From the NCBI GenBank assembly GCA_014729945.1, contig WJJC01000143.1, forward strand, positions 1 to 8,359: a stretch of DNA of 8,359 nucleotides, read 5' to 3'. Below are positions 1 to 4,373 of the stretch, one piece after another. Position 1 is the first letter of the stretch; every line of letters begins with the position of its first letter. Under the pieces are notes generated by a model. That model worked only from the letters and a program-made list of their open reading frames with translations, was not told the DNA's origin and searched no databases. This stretch comes from Candidatus Bathyarchaeota archaeon. Its GTDB lineage: Archaea > Thermoproteota > Bathyarchaeia > TCS64. Position numbers and translations under genes: made by a program.

Positions 1-249
1 AATTACTACAACGTAACCAGTTAAACCTTCAAGATTGTTCAAACGCTTTGCGCCGGCGATGGTTAAAGTAAACAGGGCATCCGTTGCTCTGAAGTTTGCT
101 ATCATAATATCTCCAAGGTATATGTGTCTTGGACGATTGGTGTTCTTACTATACTCGATCCTTGTATAATCAGGAAACAGTACCTTACCTGCCTTTTTAC
201 CGAATTGATAATTTGCTATAGCTCTGATGCGTTCTATGTCCTCGTTCAT
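1..249 (-). CDS. PUA-family RNA-binding protein (5' part, cut by the window edge)
   Basis: An open frame runs on the minus strand from ATG at 249-247 to the window edge, giving 83 codons without a stop. The protein begins MNEDIERIRAIANYQFGKKA and continues with KVLFPD, RPRHIYLGD and DALFTLTIAGAKRL. This is the pattern of the domain that precedes the PUA fold in archaeosine tRNA-guanine transglycosylases and in the small archaeal PUA proteins. The PUA fold itself would lie beyond the edge. The frame stays open upstream of the ATG, but a TATA element (273-278) sits about 26 bases before it, so a leaderless mRNA starting at this ATG is the simplest reading. The gene is divergent from aMBF1. Because tgtA in this window ends before the PUA region, this may be the second subunit of a split archaeosine transglycosylase. 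It could equally be a free-standing PUA protein of unknown target. Family assignment is fairly firm; function is inferred. Confidence 0.8.
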   Translation of the reverse strand, partial: MNEDIERIRAIANYQFGKKAGKVLFPDYTRIEYSKNTNRPRHIYLGDIMIANFRATDALFTLTIAGAKRLNNLEGLTGYVVVI

Positions 250-272
250 CAGCAAGGCTATACGTTGATGAT

Positions 273-278
273 TTATAA
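273..278. promoter_or_regulatory. Shared palindromic TATA element between divergent genes
   Basis: TTATAA at 273-278 is its own reverse complement, and flanking bases extend it to a TATA-like box on both strands (TTTATAAG on plus, CTTATAAA on minus). Its centre lies about 26 bases from the minus-strand ATG at 249. On the plus strand the same distance leads to about 300-302, roughly ten bases before the aMBF1 ATG at 311. No other TATA-like sequence fits either gene as well. This is inferred from spacing only. Confidence 0.6.
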
Positions 279-310
279 GACGATGCCTGTTACTTGTATG
301 AGGCTTATAC

Positions 311-814
311 ATGCGTTGCGAGGTATGTGGACGAGAAATACGAGGACAACCAAACTATAGGATTATCGAGGGCGGGAAGCTAACTGTATGTGCACAATGC
401 TCCAAATTCAGTGACCAGGAATGGGATCCAAGAAGACCGAAAGTACGAAAAACAAAAACACGCAGAAGGTCAGCACAACCCAAGCGCCGTAGAAGAAGCG
501 ACATAGAGGCAGCAGAATCACTTGAACTAATCGATGACTATGGTATGACCATCAAGAAGGCGCGACAGAAAAAGGGATTAACAGTAGAGGATTTCGCCAG
601 AAAGATAAGAGAAAAGGAATCCGTGGTAAAGAAAATGGAGAAGGAAGATATGAACCCACCCCTTGATCTTGTGAGGAAGGTACAGAGAGAGCTTAAAATC
701 AACATCCTTGAGAAAGCTGAAACAGGAACTGGAACGGTCCTTAGCCGACCTATGGGGCCCAGAACATTAGGTGATCTCATAAAAATCAAGGATAACGAGA
801 AAAAAGAGGAATAA
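311..814 (+). CDS. mbf1: Archaeal multiprotein bridging factor aMBF1
   Basis: This 167-residue protein has the two-part layout of archaeal MBF1. An N-terminal zinc ribbon has Cys3, Cys6, Cys27 and Cys30. A very basic linker (about 40-63) follows, then a Cro/XRE-type helix-turn-helix domain (about 78-133) with the MTIKKARQKKGLTVEDFA start typical of the family. The tail contains TLGDLIKIKD, as in other archaeal members. Eukaryotic MBF1 bridges activators and TBP; archaeal MBF1 has been linked to the ribosome and translation, so its role here is not certain. The ATG is preceded by TGAGG (299-303) with a seven-base spacer, and by the shared TATA element. It is the first gene of a probable operon: the stop codon lies five bases before the likely start of the AK6 gene. 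Confidence 0.95.
   Translation: MRCEVCGREIRGQPNYRIIEGGKLTVCAQCSKFSDQEWDPRRPKVRKTKTRRRSAQPKRRRRSDIEAAESLELIDDYGMTIKKARQKKGLTVEDFARKIREKESVVKKMEKEDMNPPLDLVRKVQRELKINILEKAETGTGTVLSRPMGPRTLGDLIKIKDNEKKEE
805..810 (+). promoter_or_regulatory. Shine-Dalgarno site for the AK6 gene
   Basis: AGAGGA lies inside the last codons of aMBF1, nine bases before ATA at 820. It decides the start of a gene that has no conventional start codon in the right place, and suggests translation coupled to termination of aMBF1 at 812-814. Confidence 0.55.
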
Positions 815-819
815 AGAAA

Positions 820-1404
820 ATATCTTCCATCTACATCCTGACTGGCACTCCGGGTACGGGTAAAACCACAGTATCAAGGACACTGGCTAATGAGTTGGGT
901 GCAGAGCACATAGAATTATCAGTTTACGCCAAAGAAAACGATCTAATAACTGAAGAGGATCTTGATAGAGACACTAAAATAGTGGACATGGATGCTCTTA
1001 GTGAATCTTTATCTAAAAAAATAGAGAAAACGGAACAACATGTAATAATAGACGGACATTACGGCCATGAACTGTTGGATCCCAAACAAGTCAATCTTTT
1101 AATAATCCTCAGAAAAGCTCCATGGATACTACAAGAAACGCTCCAGAAAAGGGGATATAACGAGAAAAAGGTCAGAGAAAACCTTGAGGCAGAGATTATG
1201 GGCATAATAGCGAAAGAGGCTGAATCCATTTTTCCCCGGGATAAACTTCATGAAGTAGATACAACATTCAAGGACCCATCCAAGACGGTGAAGGACATCA
1301 TAGATACTATAAGGGGCAATAAAACTACAAACTATGAGCCAATCGACTGGATCACTTACCCTGAGACCCTACGGGTACTGGTGAATAAGACATGTACATT
1401 ATAA
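820..1404 (+). CDS. AK6/Fap7-type adenylate kinase (nucleoside-triphosphatase), probable ATA start
   Basis: The 194-residue product opens with a P-loop, GTPGTGKTT (residues 9-17), followed later by the family signature DGHYGH (78-83) and a lid/helix region with LQKRGYNEKKVRENLEAEI. This is the archaeal homologue of Fap7/AK6, an ATPase and adenylate kinase involved in late small-ribosomal-subunit maturation. The first conventional start, TTG at 895, would remove the whole P-loop and cannot be correct. The frame is open back to TAA at 793-795 and holds no ATG, GTG or TTG in that stretch. ATA at 820 gives the family's usual N-terminus and lies nine bases after AGAGGA (805-810). ATA at 811 is too close to that site; CTG at 838 would remove the first strand. 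The gene follows aMBF1 closely and overlaps the next gene by 13 bases. Family assignment is firm; the exact start is inferred. Confidence 0.85.
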   Translation: MSSIYILTGTPGTGKTTVSRTLANELGAEHIELSVYAKENDLITEEDLDRDTKIVDMDALSESLSKKIEKTEQHVIIDGHYGHELLDPKQVNLLIILRKAPWILQETLQKRGYNEKKVRENLEAEIMGIIAKEAESIFPRDKLHEVDTTFKDPSKTVKDIIDTIRGNKTTNYEPIDWITYPETLRVLVNKTCTL

Positions 1405-1625
1405 TAAACTGCCCAACATGTGGAAAAATAATTATGGCTAACACTGTTAACCGTACAAAAACCTGCCCCCACTGCGGAGCAAAAATACCCGTCTACGGAG
1501 CCAAAGTGTTAGCCAGGAGTGATTCGACACAGGAAGCATTAACCATCATCCAACACCTAAAACAGAGAGAAAACACCGACCCCAGCATGATAACATTCAA
1601 GAAATTTAGGGAAAAAAGCCGATAA
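1392..1625 (+). CDS. Small zinc-ribbon protein (DUF1922-like)
   Basis: The 77-residue protein carries two CxxC knuckles, Cys7/Cys10 (CPTCG) and Cys25/Cys28 (CPHCG), separated by 14 residues, which together make a zinc ribbon. A mostly helical, charged tail contains LARSDSTQEALTIIQHLKQR. Size, the MYIIINCPTCGK start and the tail resemble the archaeal DUF1922 family, which has no assigned function. ATG at 1392 overlaps the end of the AK6 gene by 13 bases and is preceded by GGTGA (1380-1384) with a seven-base spacer, so translation is probably coupled to AK6. The context suggests an RNA- or ribosome-related role, but nothing in the sequence proves it. Confidence 0.8.
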   Translation: MYIIINCPTCGKIIMANTVNRTKTCPHCGAKIPVYGAKVLARSDSTQEALTIIQHLKQRENTDPSMITFKKFREKSR

Positions 1626-1635
1626 AAAGTTTCTG

Positions 1636-1645
1636 ATTTTTATAC
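1636..1645 (+). promoter_or_regulatory. TATA-like box for the Sm-like gene
   Basis: TTTTTATACT is followed about 26 bases later by AGAGG (1668-1672). This implies a short leader before the TTG start at 1681. It separates the Sm-like gene from the aMBF1 operon. Inferred from base pattern and spacing only. Confidence 0.45.
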
Positions 1646-1680
1646 TGGGATAGCGTGATAGTAGAGCAGAGGAAATAAGA

Positions 1681-2103
1681 TTGGCGGCCGTAACAGGTAG
1701 AAAATTCTTTGAAGAGCTAGGACAGCTCGTCGGAAAACCAGTGGTAGTTGAAGATACGTCTGATAAAACATATGAGGGAAATCTTCTGGGTTTTGACTCT
1801 CAGAGTATGAGTGTCGCCCTTGGGGATGTGAAAGGTTCCCAAGGTAAACTATACCACAGACTATTCCTAACTGGAAATACATTAAAAAAGATCATGGCCA
1901 CTGACACTCCATTTAATCTTGAAGGATTAAAGGAGCGACTTGAGAGAGTGTTCCCGAATATGGTCCAGTATTTCCCGGAGGCGGGAGTGCTTGTAATTAT
2001 GAACAAGATCAGGGTCAACGAGACGGGTGTAATAGAGGGAACAGGTCCAGCAGCCAAAAGAGTCGAAGACATCTATAATAGGTTCATCCAAGAAACATCA
2101 TAA
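1681..2103 (+). CDS. Sm-like archaeal protein with C-terminal extension (SmAP3 type)
   Basis: This 140-residue protein has an Sm fold: Sm1 spans about 16-48 (LVGKPVVVEDTSDKTYEGNL and LGFDSQSMSVAL), and Sm2 about 58-73 (RLFLTGNTLKKIMA). A second domain of about 60 residues (78-140) contains VLVIMNKIRVNETGVIEG. Canonical SmAP1/2 proteins stop after the Sm domain at about 75 residues. The two-domain layout matches the SmAP3 group described in Pyrobaculum. Sm proteins form rings that bind U-rich RNA; the job of the C-terminal domain is unknown. TTG at 1681 lies eight bases after AGAGG. An in-frame ATA at 1675 is only two bases from that site and is less likely. The gene has its own promoter and a T-run after its stop. 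Confidence 0.88.
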   Translation: MAAVTGRKFFEELGQLVGKPVVVEDTSDKTYEGNLLGFDSQSMSVALGDVKGSQGKLYHRLFLTGNTLKKIMATDTPFNLEGLKERLERVFPNMVQYFPEAGVLVIMNKIRVNETGVIEGTGPAAKRVEDIYNRFIQETS

Positions 2104-2104
2104 C

Positions 2105-2111
2105 TTTTTTT
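2105..2111 (+). terminator. T-run terminator after the Sm-like gene
   Basis: Seven consecutive T residues begin two bases after the stop codon; further T-runs lie at 2156-2174. Archaeal RNA polymerase commonly terminates at such U-tracts without a hairpin. Confidence 0.55.
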
Positions 2112-2200
2112 CAACATATAGAATAATTCTTTGAAAAATTATAGAAAAATAATACCTTTTTCTGTCTTTTTTACAAAGAAATCGTTTTCTCGAATATTTA

Positions 2201-2259
2201 CCCAACATATATAAGGGTTGGTTGGTATACTCCAGCCGTATACATTCTAACCGGAGTAT
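2201..2259 (+). promoter_or_regulatory. Promoter with two dyad elements upstream of the 2270 gene
   Basis: ATATATAA (2207-2214) is a good TATA box, predicting transcription from about 2237. It is flanked by an inverted repeat, CCAAC (2202-2206) and GTTGG (2217-2221). A second perfect 7-base inverted repeat, ATACTCC (2227-2233) and GGAGTAT (2253-2259), spans the predicted start; GTATAC occurs twice (2225-2230, 2238-2243). The right arm contains GGAG, the only Shine-Dalgarno candidate, 13 bases before the ATG. The dyads look like operators for a dimeric regulator; this is inferred. Confidence 0.5.
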
Positions 2260-2269
2260 TTATTAAAAA

Positions 2270-2872
2270 ATGCAGATAGAATATAATTCCGAATGGATGA
2301 GCCCCACAGTTGAGCTCATGAAATGCCTTGGAGCCACAAATGAACCTAGTAGGAATGAGGAGATCGGCTCAATAGATTACGTGATTTACAACGAGAACGG
2401 GAAAAAACTAATCCGTGCAATGGTTGATGAGCATAACAACGCAGCCCCGGCGTATGTCGACACTGTAAGAGCAACAATAGAAGAGCTTGATGAAGAAAAA
2501 TATAGTGAAGCTGTGATACTGTCTAAGAGGATAACTAATTCAGCACATGATATAGTGGCTGAACATGAGAACCTAAATGTTATCACACCAAAAATGAAGC
2601 ACAGCTTCAGTATGATTGAGATACTATCAGCCATACAGAAAAAAACTCGGGATTTATGCGTAATAAAATGCGGTAAAGCCCCAGAGACAAGAGAAGACTG
2701 CCAAGGTAAAAAAGGCAGAACCTATTCATGTGATATACGTAGACTCAGCGATGACGCAACATTCCACGCAACAATGAAATGGAAAACCGTACTTCTTGAA
2801 GACTTCATCAACCTTTGCGAGATCGAGAAAGAGATCAAAAAAGAAAAAGAGACTGAATTGGAGGTGAACTAA
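2270..2872 (+). CDS. Unrecognised two-part protein, possibly a degenerate nuclease-like fold
   Basis: I do not recognise this 200-residue soluble protein. The N-terminal half (about 10-107) runs from EEIGSIDYVIYNENGKKLIR through AMVDEHNN to AVILSKRITNSAHDIVAEH and ends in NLNVITP. A strand ending in ID, a second strand ending in VDEH, a helix, then a strand-helix-strand is the order seen in restriction-endonuclease-like (Mrr/RecB type) domains. The usual E-x-K motif is not visible, so any activity is doubtful. The second half (108-200) has Cys130, Cys134, Cys144 and Cys154, which could bind a metal, then a charged helical tail. The ATG fits the promoter at 2201-2259. The stop overlaps the ribosome-binding region of the eS30 gene, and TFB follows, so it shares an operon with ribosomal protein eS30 and a basal transcription factor. 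Confidence 0.75.
   Translation: MQIEYNSEWMSPTVELMKCLGATNEPSRNEEIGSIDYVIYNENGKKLIRAMVDEHNNAAPAYVDTVRATIEELDEEKYSEAVILSKRITNSAHDIVAEHENLNVITPKMKHSFSMIEILSAIQKKTRDLCVIKCGKAPETREDCQGKKGRTYSCDIRRLSDDATFHATMKWKTVLLEDFINLCEIEKEIKKEKETELEVN
2860..2867 (+). promoter_or_regulatory. Full-length Shine-Dalgarno site for the eS30 gene
   Basis: GGAGGTGA is an eight-base match to the anti-Shine-Dalgarno end of archaeal 16S rRNA. It lies inside the last codons of the upstream gene and ends six bases before ATA at 2874, the codon at the Met1 position of eS30. Confidence 0.8.
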
Positions 2873-2873
2873 G

Positions 2874-3044
2874 ATACCAACACACGGCTCACTTACTAAA
2901 GCCGGTAAGGTTAGATCACAGACACCACAGGTAGAGAAAACCGTGGACCGTTCATCACCAGGTCCAAGACGTAAAAACAGGAGACTCTACCTGAACAGGA
3001 TCGTTACCGGACAAGATAAAAGATACAGTAGAAGAAGGAGATAG
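2874..3044 (+). CDS. rps30e: Small-subunit ribosomal protein eS30, ATA start
   Basis: Reading from ATA at 2874 gives 56 residues. They begin PTHGSLTKAGKVRSQTP directly after residue 1, continue with PRRKNRRLYLNRIV and end in an arginine-rich tail. This is the typical archaeal eS30 (the FAU ribosomal moiety), a small, very basic 30S protein. There is no ATG, GTG or TTG at the N-terminus: the frame is closed by TGA at 2865-2867, leaving only ACT, AAG and ATA before the conserved Pro-Thr-His-Gly. The ATA sits exactly where eS30 has its Met and follows a perfect Shine-Dalgarno site by six bases. The gene starts one base after the previous stop codon and ends 11 bases before the TFB ATG. Identity is firm; the ATA start is strongly implied unless there is a base error at 2876. 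Confidence 0.93.
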   Translation: MPTHGSLTKAGKVRSQTPQVEKTVDRSSPGPRRKNRRLYLNRIVTGQDKRYSRRRR

Positions 3045-3055
3045 AAGTAACTAAA

Positions 3056-3979
3056 ATGTCAACATCCCTAAATGGGCATGAAGAAAAAGATACAAGATGC
3101 CCTGAATGTGGCTCAGATCACTTAGTAATAGACAACAAGATAGGTGAAAGGGTATGCTCCAGATGCGGATATGTACTGGGGGATACTTTCCTTGACAGGA
3201 AACCAGAGTGGAGAGCATTTAACATTCAGGAGAAAGCTAAAAGGAGCAGAGTAGGTTTACCCACCTCTTTAGCAGTGTCAGACAAAGGACTACACACAAC
3301 AATCGGTAACATCTATAGAGACACAAAAGGGAAAGTTTCCACGGAGCGTAAGTGGCAGCTTCTAAGGATATCAAAATGGCAAAGAAGGGTCTCTGGAAGC
3401 ACAAATCAGAGAAACCTTAACAAAGCCATGAGCATACTCGCAAGACTAGTAAGCCAACTTAAAATACGTAGAAACGTACAGGAACAAGCAGCCCTCTTCT
3501 ACAGAAAAGCGCTACAAAAAGAACTGGTGAAAGGTAGAAGCATAGAGAATGTAATGGCTGCTAGCCTATACGCTGCGTGCAGAATGACAAAAACCCAGCG
3601 AACCCTGAAAGAGGTAGCTGAACACATTTCTGGGGATAAAATGGAGGTAGCGAGAACCTATCGTCTACTGTACAACGAGTTGAACCTGAGCGTACCTAGA
3701 CCTAATGCTAGGAATAGGATACCAAAGATTGCATCGAAAGCGAATATCCCACAGAACATACAGCAGAGAGCATCTGAGCTTCTTAGAACAGCCGAGGAAG
3801 AGAAGATCACAGCTGGAAAAGATCCCAATGGATTAGCTGCAGCTGCACTTTATATCGCATGTATTCAGGAGGACCAGAAATTTACTCAAAAGGATATAGC
3901 TTATGCTGCTGGAGTTACAGAGGTAACTATAAGGAACAGGTACAAGGGTATCGTTAACGAGTTGAACATTTCCCTATAA
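3056..3979 (+). CDS. tfb: Transcription initiation factor B (TFB)
   Basis: The 307-residue protein is a complete archaeal TFB, the TFIIB homologue that binds the TBP-DNA complex and recruits RNA polymerase. The zinc ribbon has Cys15, Cys18, Cys34 and Cys37. The B-reader region follows with PEWRAF (50-55) and GLPTSLAVSDKGLHTTIG (67-84). Two cyclin repeats (about 118-205 and 212-305) end in a helix-turn-helix that reads the BRE, including TQKDIAYAAGVTEVTIRNRY. The residue before PEWRAF is Lys, where many TFBs have Gly. ATG at 3056 is 11 bases after the eS30 stop. AAGGAG (3035-3040) lies inside the end of eS30 but is 15 bases from the ATG, so reinitiation after eS30 probably contributes. It is the last gene of this operon. 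Confidence 0.97.
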   Translation: MSTSLNGHEEKDTRCPECGSDHLVIDNKIGERVCSRCGYVLGDTFLDRKPEWRAFNIQEKAKRSRVGLPTSLAVSDKGLHTTIGNIYRDTKGKVSTERKWQLLRISKWQRRVSGSTNQRNLNKAMSILARLVSQLKIRRNVQEQAALFYRKALQKELVKGRSIENVMAASLYAACRMTKTQRTLKEVAEHISGDKMEVARTYRLLYNELNLSVPRPNARNRIPKIASKANIPQNIQQRASELLRTAEEEKITAGKDPNGLAAAALYIACIQEDQKFTQKDIAYAAGVTEVTIRNRYKGIVNELNISL

Positions 3980-4037
3980 CACCATTATTGTATCGTACAT
4001 TACAATTATTTTAATCAATAGATAAGAAAAACTCAAT

Positions 4038-4064
4038 GTTTATAACAAAGAAATTTGATATAGC
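4038..4064 (+). promoter_or_regulatory. TATA-like boxes for the cold-shock gene
   Basis: Two candidates occur in this 110-base gap: GTTTATAACA (4038-4047), predicting a start near 4069, and GATATAGC (4058-4065), predicting one at about the ATG at 4090. The second would make the mRNA leaderless. Which is used cannot be decided from sequence. Confidence 0.4.
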
Positions 4065-4089
4065 AATAACTTAGTCGCAAGATAAGTAA

Positions 4090-4320
4090 ATGTCGAAATA
4101 TAGAATAGAGGTGAAAAAACTGAAAGGCGTAATAAAGAAATGGTTATACGATCATGGATTTGGTTTTATTAAGACGAAAAAAAATAAAAAAGATGTATTC
4201 TGTCACAGCCGAGATGTAAGAAACTGTTACGATCTTGATAAAGGAGACGTAGTTGAATTTGAGATCGAAGAAACCGAAAAAGGTCCTAAGGCCGTAAATG
4301 TAAAAATAGTTTACAATTAA
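4090..4320 (+). CDS. Cold-shock-domain nucleic-acid-binding protein
   Basis: The 76-residue protein is a single cold-shock domain, an OB-fold that binds single-stranded RNA or DNA. It has the RNP1-like HGFGFIK (22-28) and RNP2-like DVFCHSRDV (35-43), then a DVVEFEIEETEKGPKAVNVK end typical of the family. The second Val of the usual VFVHxS is Cys38. The start is ambiguous. ATG at 4090 adds ten residues before the domain. CTG at 4120 would start the protein as MKGVIKKW, like typical cold-shock proteins, and follows GAGGTG (4108-4113) by six bases. ATG is kept because a TATA-like box fits a leaderless mRNA there. It is a single gene between two promoters, with a T-run after its stop. Such proteins act as RNA chaperones. 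Confidence 0.9.
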   Translation: MSKYRIEVKKLKGVIKKWLYDHGFGFIKTKKNKKDVFCHSRDVRNCYDLDKGDVVEFEIEETEKGPKAVNVKIVYN

Positions 4321-4329
4321 ACTATATTA

Positions 4330-4335
4330 TTTTTT
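4330..4335 (+). terminator. T-run terminator after the cold-shock gene
   Basis: Six T residues begin ten bases after the stop codon and lie just before the tgtA TATA box. A U-tract terminator is likely; there is no clear hairpin. Confidence 0.4.
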
Positions 4336-4338
4336 AGA

Positions 4339-4350
4339 CTATATTATATA
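4339..4350 (+). promoter_or_regulatory. TATA box of tgtA, leaderless start
   Basis: CTATATTATATA is centred about 27-29 bases before the ATG at 4374, so the mRNA should begin at or within a few bases of that codon. There is no Shine-Dalgarno sequence before this ATG, which agrees with a leaderless transcript. Confidence 0.6.
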
Positions 4351-4373
4351 CAGCGTACCATATTTGATGCCCC

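Noticed and set aside
124..360. Plus-strand open frame of 78 codons starting at 124
   Set aside because: It lies opposite the PUA-family gene, resembles no family and runs into aMBF1 in another frame; the minus-strand protein is clearly the real one.
895..897. TTG as the start of the AK6 gene
   Set aside because: It would remove the P-loop that is clearly encoded in frame just upstream; an AK6 protein without it could not bind ATP.
1675..1677. ATA as an alternative start of the Sm-like gene
   Set aside because: It is only two bases from the Shine-Dalgarno site, whereas TTG at 1681 has the normal eight-base spacing.
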